DNA of 63,724 nt from Halorubrum sp. GN11_10-6_MGM (GTDB lineage Archaea > Halobacteriota > Halobacteria > Halobacteriales > Haloferacaceae): positions 1 through 63,724 of the forward strand of contig NZ_SGUC01000018.1 in NCBI RefSeq assembly GCF_005435165.1, written 5' to 3'. The first letter of the stretch is position 1; each line of letters starts with the position of its first letter. The position numbers were made by a program, and so were the translations under genes. The notes under the pieces are model-generated. The model did not search any database and had not been told where the DNA came from. It saw only the letters and a program-made list of their open reading frames with translations. Shown one piece after another: positions 35,062 through 43,915 of this stretch.

Positions 35062-37083
35062 ATGGAAACGTTCAACCATGACGGTTCCGACCGTCCGTGT
35101 ATGCAACTCGAAGACGTCCAGCGCGTGGCGGTACTCGGCGCCGGAAACATGGGGCACGGGATCGCGGAAGTCGCCGCGCTCGCCGGCTACGACGTGTCGC
35201 TGCGCGACATCAACGAGGAGCTCGTCGAGAAGGGGTACGACCAGATCGAGTGGTCGCTCGGCAAGCTCGCGGAGAAGGACCGGATCGGCGACGACGAGGC
35301 GGACGCCGCGCTCGACCGCGTCGAGGCGTTCGTCGACCTCGAAGACGCGCTCGACGGCGCCGACGTCGTCGTCGAGGTCGTCCCCGAGAAGATGGCGATC
35401 AAGAAGGACGTGTACGACGAAGTCGTCGAGTACGCCCCCGAGGAGGCCGTCTTCGTCACCAACACCTCCAGCCTCTCCATCACCGAGCTGTCCGAGGTCA
35501 CCGACCGCCCCGAGCGCTTCTGCGGCATGCACTTCTTCAACCCGCCGGTGCGGATGGACCTCGTCGAGGTCATCTCCGGGGAGCACACGAGCGAGGAGAC
35601 GCTCGAACTGATCGAGGGGCTCGCGGAGTCGATGGGGAAGACCCCCGTTCGGGTGCGAAAGGACAGCCCGGGCTTCATCGTCAACCGCATCCTCGTCCCG
35701 CTGATGAACGAGGCGGCGTGGATCGTCGAGTCCGGCGACGCGACGATGGAGGCGGTCGACTCCACCACGAAGTTCGACATGGGCCTCCCGATGGGTTCGT
35801 TCGAGCTCGCGGACCAGGTCGGCATCGACGTGGGCTACCACGTACTGGAGTACATGCACGAGGTCCTCGGCGACGCCTACCGCCCCTGCCCGCTGCTCGG
35901 CGAGAAGGTCGAGGCGGAGGAGCTCGGCAAGAAGACCGGGAAGGGCTTCTACGACTACGAGGACGGCGAGGGCGCCCAGATCCCGACCGACGCGGTCGAC
36001 GCCGACGTCCGACGCCGGCTGCTCGCGGTGATGGCCAACGAGACGGCCGGGCTGATCGGCAACGACGTGGCCGACGCCGACGACGTCGACGAGGCCGTCA
36101 AGCTCGGCGCGGGCTTCCCGGACGGTCCGGCCAAGCTCGCGGACGAGGAGGGGCTCGACGCCCTCGTCGAGACGCTCGACGACCTCGCCGACGAGACCGG
36201 CGAGGAACGCTACGAGGCGACCGACTACCTGCGCGAGGCCGCCGAGGCGGGCGGGTTCCGCGGCGCCGGCGACGCCGATGGCGACGGGAGCGACACGGCC
36301 GACTACGAGGTGCTCAACGTCGCGGTCGAGGACCGCGTCGGGCACGTCGAGATCGACCGCCCGCACCGGATGAACACGATCAGCGGCGAGGTCCTCGACG
36401 AGCTCGCCGACGCGGTCGACCGGTTCGACGCCGACGACGAGGTGCGGGCGATCCTGCTGTCCGGCGCCGGCGACCGCGCCTTCTCCGCGGGCGCGGACGT
36501 CCAGAGCATGGCCGCGGGCGGCGCCGACCCGATCCACGCCGTCGAGCTGTCGCGGCAGGGCCAGCAGACGTTCGGCAAGCTGGAGTCGTCGGACAAACCC
36601 GTCATCGCCGCCATCGACGGCTACTGCCTCGGCGGCGGGATGGAGCTCGCGACCGCGGCGGACATGCGTATCGCCTCCGAGCGCTCCGAGCTCGGCCAGC
36701 CCGAGCTCGACCTCGGCCTGCTCCCGGGGTGGGGCGGCACGCAGCGGCTCGCACGGATCGTCGGCGAGGGGCGCGCGAAGGAGATCATCCTCACCGCCGA
36801 CCGCTACGACGCCGAGACGATGGCCGACTACGACTTCGTCAACGAGGTCGTCCCGGACGACGAGCTCGACGAGCGGGCGCGGGAGCTGGCCGAGCAGCTC
36901 GCCGGCGGCCCGCCGATCGCACAGAAGTACACGAAGCGCGCGATCCACGCCGGCCGGACCGACAACGAGGCCGGGCTGGAGGTCGAGGCGATGGGCTTCG
37001 GCCACGTGATGAACACCGACGACCTCATGGAGGGGATCACGGCGTTCATGGGCGACGGCGAGCCCGAGTTCGAAGGGAAGTAG
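35062..37083 (+). CDS. Fused 3-hydroxyacyl-CoA dehydrogenase / enoyl-CoA hydratase
   Basis: 673 residues with the dehydrogenase first: NAD motif VAVLGAGNMGHGIAEVA, catalytic-region HFFNPPVRMDLVEVI and C-terminal domain DSPGFIVNRILVPLMNEA; then from about residue 410 a crotonase domain with AFSAGADVQSM, IDGYCLGGGMELATAADMRI and GLLPGWGGTQRL (oxyanion hole and catalytic Glu). This order, opposite to bacterial FadB, is the archaeal type known from crotonyl-CoA hydratase/3-hydroxybutyryl-CoA dehydrogenase. It works in beta-oxidation or acyl-CoA assimilation. ATG at 35062 follows a TATA-like AATAAACTTA by 27 bases; ATG 35101 is an alternative. Confidence 0.92.
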   Translation: METFNHDGSDRPCMQLEDVQRVAVLGAGNMGHGIAEVAALAGYDVSLRDINEELVEKGYDQIEWSLGKLAEKDRIGDDEADAALDRVEAFVDLEDALDGADVVVEVVPEKMAIKKDVYDEVVEYAPEEAVFVTNTSSLSITELSEVTDRPERFCGMHFFNPPVRMDLVEVISGEHTSEETLELIEGLAESMGKTPVRVRKDSPGFIVNRILVPLMNEAAWIVESGDATMEAVDSTTKFDMGLPMGSFELADQVGIDVGYHVLEYMHEVLGDAYRPCPLLGEKVEAEELGKKTGKGFYDYEDGEGAQIPTDAVDADVRRRLLAVMANETAGLIGNDVADADDVDEAVKLGAGFPDGPAKLADEEGLDALVETLDDLADETGEERYEATDYLREAAEAGGFRGAGDADGDGSDTADYEVLNVAVEDRVGHVEIDRPHRMNTISGEVLDELADAVDRFDADDEVRAILLSGAGDRAFSAGADVQSMAAGGADPIHAVELSRQGQQTFGKLESSDKPVIAAIDGYCLGGGMELATAADMRIASERSELGQPELDLGLLPGWGGTQRLARIVGEGRAKEIILTADRYDAETMADYDFVNEVVPDDELDERARELAEQLAGGPPIAQKYTKRAIHAGRTDNEAGLEVEAMGFGHVMNTDDLMEGITAFMGDGEPEFEGK

Positions 37084-37560
37084 GGCGCGAGCGGGTCGGC
37101 CGTGGCGGTGGAGACAGTCATGTCTCCGACTGTGTATTTTAGCATCCACCACCGGGTAAAGCCGGAGAAATCTTGAGCGGTGGGAGTTTCACGTTCGCAG
37201 TCACGGGGACCCAATCTGCGGGAATCCATTCAACCCAGTCGTCGTGGTCAGTAGTTGACTGATGTTAACGAAGCGAATTTCTCGTTCGCACATTAGAGAT
37301 CATTAACTTCTGAACGACCTCGTTACAAGTGGCAGGCTGGCCGCCCCCGAGGGTCGTTCGGAATCTGCCCCGCTCCGACCTGACCCTACCAATGTCCCAT
37401 ATTTATCATAGTTTGATGTATATATTAGAAACGCGCGCTGCGCTACTGTTGACAGATGTGTCTTCTTATGAGTAGATTCGTCCTGCGTCTGTAGCCGTAG
37501 ATGTTCTCTTTGACTCTCATAACCAAATTATTAATATTCGACACATACAAATATTGAACG
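37084..37560. other. 477-bp AT-rich intergenic region
   Basis: GC content drops abruptly near 37140 and stays low to about 40600, marking imported DNA. No convincing gene. A minus-strand stretch (about 37140-37250) reads DDWVEWIPADWVPVTANVKL in one frame but has no start and may be a gene remnant. The right end holds the promoter of the propeller gene. Confidence 0.55.
37524..37541 (+). promoter_or_regulatory. TATA-like box of the propeller-kinase gene
   Basis: AAATTATTAATATTC, centred about 27 bases before the ATG at 37561, consistent with leaderless transcription. Confidence 0.55.
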
Positions 37561-38394
37561 ATGAGTGGTCAACTGTTCTGGAAGTATCCAACTTCGAGTA
37601 AGATACAGTCGTCGCCTACAGTAGTAAATGGGACACTCTTCGTTGGCAGTACTGATGGCACCGTCTACGCACTCGAAGCCGAGACAGGACGCGAACGCTG
37701 GCAATTTACAACTGATGACACGGTTGTCTCGTCGCCGACAGTGGTTGATAAGACTGTCTTCGTTGGAAGTGACGACGGCAACGTATACGCGCTGAATGCG
37801 GCCTCGGGTGAGAGACAGTGGCACTTCGAGACAGGAGAGTCGGTCCAATCTTCGCCAACAGTAGCGGATCAGACTGTCTTCGTCAAAAGTAACGACGGCA
37901 TTGTGTACGCGCTGAACGCGACCTCGGGTGAGAGCCAGTGGCGCTACAAAACCACGGGATCTTCCCCTCAGTCACCGGTTGTTGTAGACGGAACACTCTA
38001 TATTGGCACCGGAACGACTGGTTCCTCCCACTCTACCGGTAGCGTGACCGCGCTTGATATTAGTACTGGACAGGTACAGTGGAGATTCGAGCCGTTCGAG
38101 TTCCCGTGTGGTCACTCGTCGCTAACGGTGTCCAATTATACACTCTTTGTTGGTACGTGGATTCTTCACGCCGACAAATCTAAGCAGGGATACGTCCACG
38201 CTCTGGAACCCGATACAGGAGATGAACGGTGGCGGGTGGGATTGAACGGCTGGGTCGAATCGACTACCGTACCCACGGTTGCGAAAAATACCCTTTTTAC
38301 GGTAACCTATTCAGAGAAGTTACACGCTATTGACATCAGCACTGGGAAAAATGGGATGCTGACGGCGTGTCAAGATTCCAATCTCCCACAGTAG
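37561..38394 (+). CDS. PQQ-like beta-propeller (first part of a split propeller-kinase gene)
   Basis: 277 residues made of blade repeats of about 40 residues of the form SPTVVxGTLFVGSxDGxVYALxAxTGxxxW, the PQQ/quinoprotein-dehydrogenase-like propeller. Six blades are visible here. In blade six the frame is lost at an A5 run (38347-38351); one extra A would give GKKWDADGVSRFQSPTVVDG and continue into the next frame, which has two more blades and a kinase. With repair the propeller has eight blades, the usual number, so this is probably the N-terminal part of one protein. There is no signal peptide, so it is cytoplasmic. Low GC suggests transfer. Confidence 0.85.
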   Translation: MSGQLFWKYPTSSKIQSSPTVVNGTLFVGSTDGTVYALEAETGRERWQFTTDDTVVSSPTVVDKTVFVGSDDGNVYALNAASGERQWHFETGESVQSSPTVADQTVFVKSNDGIVYALNATSGESQWRYKTTGSSPQSPVVVDGTLYIGTGTTGSSHSTGSVTALDISTGQVQWRFEPFEFPCGHSSLTVSNYTLFVGTWILHADKSKQGYVHALEPDTGDERWRVGLNGWVESTTVPTVAKNTLFTVTYSEKLHAIDISTGKNGMLTACQDSNLPQ

Positions 38395-39746
38395 TGGATG
38401 GGACGCTTTTTACCGGTGATCAGGATGGTAACGTCTATGCGATTGACATTACATCCGGAGAGAAACATGTTCTGTTCCGCTTGGGAGACAGAACTGTGTC
38501 TTCACCAACAGTAGTGAATGGTGTTCTTTATATTGGATGTGATGACGGTAACGTTTATGCTCTGGATATAGAGACAAAGGCATCAAGTGATGACTCTCGA
38601 GTATTATTAGGTACGCTGGGTCATCATAAGAATCGTGTAACGACAGATCCAGCACGGATATCAAGCCACCCACATAATTCTCCTAACCAAAGAGATCCCG
38701 GTAAACCATCGGACGAGGACACAGACAGTCCAGTTGACTCGACGTACCTTTCGTCAGATCACACGACCGTTGCTATTGAAACTGGAGACACATCTCGTGA
38801 GCCAGATCTGGCTGCTGTCTCAAGCCCTCCTCGGAGAGCGTTAACAGACGACGAGATTGAGGCGGGAGAACCGATTGGGAGTGGTGGTCAAGGAATTGTA
38901 CATCAGGCAAAAATTCTGGACGATTGTCCACCCAATCAGGTTGCTCTAAAAGAACCACAACAACAGAACCGTACTCTCAACAAATCGGTTGTTGAGTCAT
39001 TCCTCGAGGAAGCTGAAACGTGGGAGATGCTCGACAACCAGGAACGTCAGAAGCCCCGGTGGAATACCTCTGAGCATATTGTGGGAATCGTCGACACCGG
39101 TGACCAGTTGCCGTGGATTGCAATGGAATACATGGACGGGGGTAGTCTTGGGGATAGACTGGCCGACCATCCAGACGGATTCCCGATAGACGAAGCACTA
39201 TGGATAGGGGAGTGTATCTGTCGCGGAGTCGAACTCGCGCATAACAACGGAATTGCACACTTAGACATCAAACCCGAGAATATCTTGTTCCGTGAAACCA
39301 AGGACAGGAAGTGGGACGTTCCAAAACTCGCGGATTGGGGGGGATCACGGAAACTCGCTGAACAAACCGGAACGATGGAAGCGTTGTCCGTGGAGTACGC
39401 TGCTCCCGAACAGTTTGAACAACAAAAATTTGGGGACCCAGACATGCTCACAGACATCTATCAAGTCGGTGTCCTACTGTACACGGTCTTCACAGGAGAG
39501 CCGCCGCACACAGGATCTCAGCTCGCGGTAAGGTGCGCTGTCGTCAACGATACAAAACCAAAAGCACCCAGTGACTGTAGATCCGAACTGCCGGCTGAGT
39601 TGGATCGGATTGTTCTCAAAGCAATGGCTCAAAAAAAATCGGAGCGATATAGAACAATTAGCATACTTGTCAACGAGCTCCAATCACTTCGTACCGGTGA
39701 TGGAGTCACAAAGCGATCAGAAAAGTCAGAGCCGGAATCAGGATGA
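38367..39746 (+). CDS. Ser/Thr protein kinase with two PQQ blades (second part of the split gene)
   Basis: 459 residues. Residues 1-75 are two propeller blades, then a Ser/Asp-rich linker, then from about 165 a Hanks-type kinase: P-loop GSGGQGIVHQ, Lys in VALKEP, catalytic HLDIKPENILF (HLD in place of HRD), DWG in place of DFG (LADWGGS) and YAAPEQF as APE. The key Lys, Asp, Asn and Asp are kept, so it is likely active. The ATG at 38367 lies 28 bases inside the previous frame and could allow separate translation, but fusion is more likely original. The propeller would be the sensor or substrate-binding part. Confidence 0.88.
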   Translation: MSRFQSPTVVDGTLFTGDQDGNVYAIDITSGEKHVLFRLGDRTVSSPTVVNGVLYIGCDDGNVYALDIETKASSDDSRVLLGTLGHHKNRVTTDPARISSHPHNSPNQRDPGKPSDEDTDSPVDSTYLSSDHTTVAIETGDTSREPDLAAVSSPPRRALTDDEIEAGEPIGSGGQGIVHQAKILDDCPPNQVALKEPQQQNRTLNKSVVESFLEEAETWEMLDNQERQKPRWNTSEHIVGIVDTGDQLPWIAMEYMDGGSLGDRLADHPDGFPIDEALWIGECICRGVELAHNNGIAHLDIKPENILFRETKDRKWDVPKLADWGGSRKLAEQTGTMEALSVEYAAPEQFEQQKFGDPDMLTDIYQVGVLLYTVFTGEPPHTGSQLAVRCAVVNDTKPKAPSDCRSELPAELDRIVLKAMAQKKSERYRTISILVNELQSLRTGDGVTKRSEKSEPESG

Positions 39747-39854
39747 TGAGGAACGAGATACAGTGAACCAGAAGTCCCCGTCGCTTTCGAAAACAAATTC
39801 TGTCCTAGGTGTAAGAGTATTCTGAATCCGATAATTACAAGCGAATCACGATAG
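39747..39854 (+). other. In-frame zinc-ribbon-like remnant after the kinase stop
   Basis: After the kinase stop and a second TGA, the same frame reads about 34 codons including AFENKFCPRCKSILNP before a TAG at 39852-39854. The CPRC knuckle resembles half of a zinc ribbon. It may be the eroded end of the kinase or of another gene. It could be chance. Confidence 0.3.
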
Positions 39855-39891
39855 TTGACGGAGCGATTATATTGCTCTTTGCTGCGGCTAT

Positions 39892-40587
39892 TCGGTCGCG
39901 TTAAGTTTGGCGTGAATTGTGGTAGACGGCGAAGGCTTCGAGCCAGTTTTGAGCTGTCTCTAGCGCGACATTGCTGAAACTATTCGCAAACGATGACGTT
40001 CGTCGTTCTATTTCCCAAAAGACACGTTCGATGGCATTCCGATTTCCATGTCGAATGATTTGAAATCGATAACCATCTTCAGCGAGAACTGATCCGAGAT
40101 AGTCTGCGTCATCGACGAGAAATTCCACGTTATTGAGTTGATAGCGGCGGTGTAGCTCGGTCAGAAACCATCGCGTGATCTGTTTATTTGCGGTCGGATA
40201 GAGGCTCACGTGAAGGATCTCGTTCGTCTGTGGATCAACCGCGCCGTACAGCCAGAACTTCTGGCCATGGAGGCGGATCATCTTTTCGTCAACCGCAAGC
40301 TGATCCTCGGAGACGGTCGAGATCGGCTGTAGATCGGCTTTATGAACCCAGTTATGAATAGCGACGTGACTCCGATCTATCCCAAAGCTTTCGAGAAATT
40401 TACTTATCTCACGTAGTGACATACCGACCAAGTGACAGCGAATCCCTACTTCAATCGCCCATCGCGGCGTTCGATCTCGCTCCACAAACGACAAGTCGAT
40501 CCACGCGATACGTTCGCTGAGGCGTTCGATTTCGGCCATAGACACTCTGAAGTCGAGCGCCTCATTCTCTAACTTAACGCGACCGAC
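39892..40587 (-). mobile_element. IS6-type haloarchaeal insertion sequence, apparently complete
   Basis: About 696 bp bounded by perfect 16-bp inverted repeats: TCGGTCGCGTTAAGTT at 39892-39907 and its inverse at 40572-40587. It carries one transposase gene whose stop codon lies within the left repeat. No clear 8-bp target duplication is seen (GCGGCTAT left, CTATTCTG right), so the copy may have come by recombination or be old. Confidence 0.9.
39901..40539 (-). CDS. IS6-family transposase
   Basis: About 212 residues with the DDE catalytic core of haloarchaeal IS6 elements: HNWVHKADLQP before the core, first Asp in LAVDEKMIRLHG, second in FLVDDADYLG and Glu in NAIERVFWEIERRTSSF. The frame is intact, so it may be active. 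I chose the ATG at 40539 (MAEIERLSERIAWIDL); two codons earlier is another ATG. It is of a different subgroup from the decayed copy near 9.5 kb, since many residues differ. Confidence 0.93.
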   Translation of the reverse strand: MAEIERLSERIAWIDLSFVERDRTPRWAIEVGIRCHLVGMSLREISKFLESFGIDRSHVAIHNWVHKADLQPISTVSEDQLAVDEKMIRLHGQKFWLYGAVDPQTNEILHVSLYPTANKQITRWFLTELHRRYQLNNVEFLVDDADYLGSVLAEDGYRFQIIRHGNRNAIERVFWEIERRTSSFANSFSNVALETAQNWLEAFAVYHNSRQT

Positions 40588-40963
40588 TATTCTGGGTCAA
40601 CTATTTAAGATCTCCTTCCTTCCCCCTACCGAGATAAGTGATTAATCGCAGAGTGGTAACAACGACTGCCGAAGCCCAGCCGCGAGAGCCCGTGCGTCTC
40701 GTGTCGCGCCTCGTTCAGTCACTCTGTTTACTCGCTCCTTCGCTGAGGTGCTTACATCGGTGACCTTCGCCCTCGCAACTGCCCCCTCGTGCCATGCCTC
40801 ACAACAGCACCGCACCTCACGCCTCCCCAGCTCCGTCGCTGCGAGTTAAAATCGCCAGTGACTCTATCGCGTGAGTGATCCTCGGCGCTACGTGCCGGCT
40901 GTCAGAGCGATCGAAGGTCTCTCGCTGCTCACATCACCGCACACTGAGACGTCGCTTTGCGGT
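40588..40963. other. 376-bp intergenic region with dispersed repeat copy C
   Basis: Between the insertion sequence and the asd gene. Most is copy C of the dispersed repeat. The right end (40870-40963) is the 3' flank of asd with no further gene. GC content rises back to core level by 40.95 kb. Confidence 0.65.
40661..40850 (+). repeat. Dispersed GC-rich intergenic repeat, copy C
   Basis: Diverged match to the left two-thirds of copy A: CTGCCGAAGCCCAG, then CGAGAGCCCGTGCG, TTCGCCCTCGCAACTGCC, and CACCTCACGCCTCCCCAGC near 40815. It shares no open frame with the other copies. A TATA-like TGATTAATC lies about 17 bases before the start. Confidence 0.8.
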
Positions 40964-42010
40964 CTATACGTACCCTTCCTCGACGAGCAGCTCGCCGTTG
41001 AGCAGCGAAGCACCGGCCGCGCCGCGGATCGTGTTGTGCGCGAGGCAGTTGTACTTCGCACCGGTGTCGGTCGTCTGGACACCGCCGGCGACGATCCCCA
41101 TCCCGTCCGCGTACGTGCGGTCGAGGCGGGGCTGCGGGCGCTCGGGCTCGTCGTCGCCGAACACCTTGATGAGCTGGTCGGGCGAGCTGGGGAGGTCGCC
41201 GGCGCCCTCGAACGAGCGCATCGCCTCGCGGAGGTCCGCGGCCGAGGGGTCGTCGGCGAACTCGGCGAAGACGTTCTCCAAGTGGCCGTCGAGCGTCGGG
41301 ATGCGGTTACAAGAGGCGGCCACGTCGGCGTCGTGGAGCGCGACCTCGGCGCCGTCGAACTCGCCGAGCAGCTTGCGCGACTCCGTCTCCATCTTCTCCT
41401 CCTCGCCGCCGATGTGCGGGATGGCGTTGTCGATGATCTCCATCGAGGTGACGCCGGAGTAGCCGGCGCCGGAGACGGCCTGAAGCGTCGAGACGCTGAC
41501 GCGCTCCAGTCCGAACTCGTCGATCGCCGCGAGCGTCGGCACCATCGTGATCGTCGAGCAGTTCGGGTTCTTCACGAGGGCGCCGTCCCAGCCGCGCTCG
41601 TCGCGCTGGACCTCGATCAGGTCGAGGTGGTCGGGGTTGATCTCCGGGATGGTGAGCGGCACGTCTTCGGCCATGCGGTCGTTCGAGGAGTTCGACGAGA
41701 CGACGTACCCCTCTTCGAGGAACGACGGCTCGACCTCGGCGGCGACGCCCGAGGGGAGCGAGGAGAACAGGAGGTCGACGTCGGCGTCGGCGACGCCCGC
41801 GGGCGTCGTCTCCGCGACCTCCATCTCGGCGACGTCGTCCGGGATCGGGGTGTCGACGCGCCACTTGGCCGCCTCGCGGTAGGTCTTCCCCGCGCTCTCC
41901 GCGCTCGCCGTGACAGCGGCGAGGTCGAAGGTCGGGTGATCGTCGAGCAGCTGGATGAATCGCTGGCCCACGGCCCCCGTCGCGCCGAGGATACCGACTC
42001 GTACAGACAT
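40964..42010 (-). CDS. asd: Aspartate-semialdehyde dehydrogenase
   Basis: 348 residues with NADP motif VGILGATGAVGQRF at the N-terminus, catalytic Cys in VKNPNCSTITMVPTL, SGAGYSGVTSMEIIDN and the His near DGHLENVFAEF. It is the archaeal/fungal-type Asd, which reduces aspartyl phosphate to the semialdehyde for threonine, methionine and lysine synthesis. The ATG at 42010 gives the conserved N-terminus; the open frame extends 73 codons upstream but is Arg-rich there. It is divergent from the NhaC-like gene. Confidence 0.94.
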   Translation of the reverse strand: MSVRVGILGATGAVGQRFIQLLDDHPTFDLAAVTASAESAGKTYREAAKWRVDTPIPDDVAEMEVAETTPAGVADADVDLLFSSLPSGVAAEVEPSFLEEGYVVSSNSSNDRMAEDVPLTIPEINPDHLDLIEVQRDERGWDGALVKNPNCSTITMVPTLAAIDEFGLERVSVSTLQAVSGAGYSGVTSMEIIDNAIPHIGGEEEKMETESRKLLGEFDGAEVALHDADVAASCNRIPTLDGHLENVFAEFADDPSAADLREAMRSFEGAGDLPSSPDQLIKVFGDDEPERPQPRLDRTYADGMGIVAGGVQTTDTGAKYNCLAHNTIRGAAGASLLNGELLVEEGYV

Positions 42011-42198
42011 TGCGCGTGAGTCAGTGACAGGGACGTAAGTGCGTTCGGATACGGGTCGATTCCGCCGGGCGCGGTCGGCGGTTCGGCGGAACGGCCGGTC
42101 CGACGAGAGATGGCCGTCGACGGCCCCGAGTCCCCGACGGACCGTCGCCGAACGGAGCGGTCCGGCGGCCGTCCCGCAGTCCGCCCCGGTAGGCAACA

Positions 42199-42211
42199 CA
42201 TTATAAATAAT
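42199..42211 (+). promoter_or_regulatory. TATA box of the antiporter gene
   Basis: CATTATAAATAAT, centred 28 bases before the ATG at 42233; the clearest TATA box in the window. It suggests a leaderless, well-expressed transcript. Confidence 0.75.
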
Positions 42212-42232
42212 GGTGGGTGATATTCTCACGCA

Positions 42233-43915
42233 ATGTCCGAGTTCGGAGCGCTCTCGATCCTCCCGCCGCTGCTCGCCATCGCGCTGGCGATCGTCACCCG
42301 CAAGGCGATCCTCTCGCTTTTTCTCGGCATCTGGTCGGGGGCCGTGATCTACACGGGCGGGCTGGGAATCGTCCAGACGTTCGACTGGATCGTCGCGGCG
42401 ATCATCGCGGACGACGGGTTCCAGGCGACGATCCTCGTGTTCACGTTGCTGCTCGGCTCCGGCGTGGCGATGGTGTGGAACCTCGGAGGGACCTACGCCA
42501 TCCGCGACTGGGCGATCGAGCGTCTCGACACGCAGCGCAAGGCCGGGCTGGCGGCGTGGGGCCTCGGACTCGTCCTCTTTTTCGACGACTACGCCAACAC
42601 CGCCATCGTCGGCTCGGCGATGAAGGACGTCTCAGATCAGCTCCGAATCTCCCGCGAGAAGCTCTCGTACGTCGTCGACTCCACCGCCGCGCCCGTCGCG
42701 ACGCTCGGCATCTCCTCGTGGGTCGCGTTCCAGCTGTCGCTGATCGACGAGGGGTACGCGGAGGCGGGCGTCGCCGAGGCGAACCGACCCAGCACCTTCG
42801 AGGTGTTCCTCGCTTCTATCCCGTTCAACATGTACGCGATCCTCGCCATCGCGATGGTCGCGATCGTCGTGCTGTGGGGCCGCGACTACGGGGAGATGCT
42901 CACCGCCGAACACCGGTCGTGGACGACCGGGCAGGTCACCCGCGAGGGCGCGGAGCCGATGCAGGACGTGGCGGGCGAACTGGGCGAGCCGCCGGCGTCG
43001 ACGCCGCGCCTGATCAACTTCTTCGCGCCGGTCGCCGTCCTAGTCGCCGTCACAGTCGCGACCGCGTTCTGGTCCGGCGGCTTCGCGCCGACGGGCTTCC
43101 TCTCCGACTTCCTCGCGGGCGAGTTCGGAAGCGCGGGCGACCGCCTGTGGAACGCGGTCATCGGCGCCGACTTCGCGACCGCCCTGATGATCGGGTCGTT
43201 CGGGATGGTGCTGTCCGGGTTCGTGCTCGGGAAGGCGTACCGGATCTTCGGGGTGGGGGAGGCAACCGAGCACGCCGTCGACGGGTTCGGAATCATGCTC
43301 ACCGCGGTGTCCATCCTCGTGTTGGCGTGGGGGATCGGGGAGGTCATCTCCGCGCTGGAGACGGGTCAGTACGTCGCCGAGGCGACGGTCGGGACGGTCC
43401 CCCAGTCCGTCCTCCCCGCGCTCGTGATGGCCGTCGCCGGCTTCATCGCCTTCTCGACCGGGACCTCCTGGGGGACGATGGGGATCATGACCCCTATCGC
43501 GGTGCCCGTCGCTTGGGAGATAACCGGAGGCGGTGCCGAGGGGCACGCCCTCGTCGCGGTGATGGTCGGCGTCATCTTTTCCGGGGCGATCTTCGGCGAT
43601 CACAGCTCGCCCATCTCCGACACGACGGTGCTGTCCGCGACGTTCACCGGCGCGGACCTCATCGACCACGTCCGCACGCAGATCTACTACGCGGCCACGG
43701 TGGGGCTCGTCTCGATCGCGCTGCTGCTCGCGTGGGGCTTTTTCGGGATCACGCCGTTCGCGCTGCTCCCGATCGGCGTCTTGGCGCTCGTCGGCCTCGT
43801 CTACCTCCTCTCCGAGTTCGACGCCAACCGTCGCGGGATCGACCCCGTCTCCGTCTCCGAGCCGCAGACGGACGACGGCGAGCGCGTGGTCGTCGCCGGG
43901 ACTGAAGAGGACTGA
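42233..43915 (+). CDS. NhaC-family Na+/H+ antiporter
   Basis: 560 residues with about twelve membrane helices. NhaC-type signatures are LVLFFDDYANTAIVGSAM, GISSWVAFQLSLI, FSTGTSWGTMGIMTPIAVP and IFGDHSSPISDTTVLS, which hold membrane-embedded Asp, Ser and Thr residues for ion exchange. It would exchange sodium for protons, or a related organic pair, at the cell membrane of a halophile. The short cytoplasmic tail is acidic. It is divergent from asd. Confidence 0.93.
   Translation: MSEFGALSILPPLLAIALAIVTRKAILSLFLGIWSGAVIYTGGLGIVQTFDWIVAAIIADDGFQATILVFTLLLGSGVAMVWNLGGTYAIRDWAIERLDTQRKAGLAAWGLGLVLFFDDYANTAIVGSAMKDVSDQLRISREKLSYVVDSTAAPVATLGISSWVAFQLSLIDEGYAEAGVAEANRPSTFEVFLASIPFNMYAILAIAMVAIVVLWGRDYGEMLTAEHRSWTTGQVTREGAEPMQDVAGELGEPPASTPRLINFFAPVAVLVAVTVATAFWSGGFAPTGFLSDFLAGEFGSAGDRLWNAVIGADFATALMIGSFGMVLSGFVLGKAYRIFGVGEATEHAVDGFGIMLTAVSILVLAWGIGEVISALETGQYVAEATVGTVPQSVLPALVMAVAGFIAFSTGTSWGTMGIMTPIAVPVAWEITGGGAEGHALVAVMVGVIFSGAIFGDHSSPISDTTVLSATFTGADLIDHVRTQIYYAATVGLVSIALLLAWGFFGITPFALLPIGVLALVGLVYLLSEFDANRRGIDPVSVSEPQTDDGERVVVAGTEED

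Noticed and set aside
35023-37152. A minus-strand open frame of about 700 codons opposite the fused dehydrogenase/hydratase.
   Set aside because: It mirrors the GC-rich codon pattern and has no recognisable fold; the plus-strand protein is well supported.
38340-38360. Programmed -1 ribosomal frameshift between the propeller and kinase frames.
   Set aside because: The zero-frame codons GGG AAA AAT do not form a slippery heptamer, and the A5 run is short. A one-base deletion or read error is simpler, though reads should be checked.
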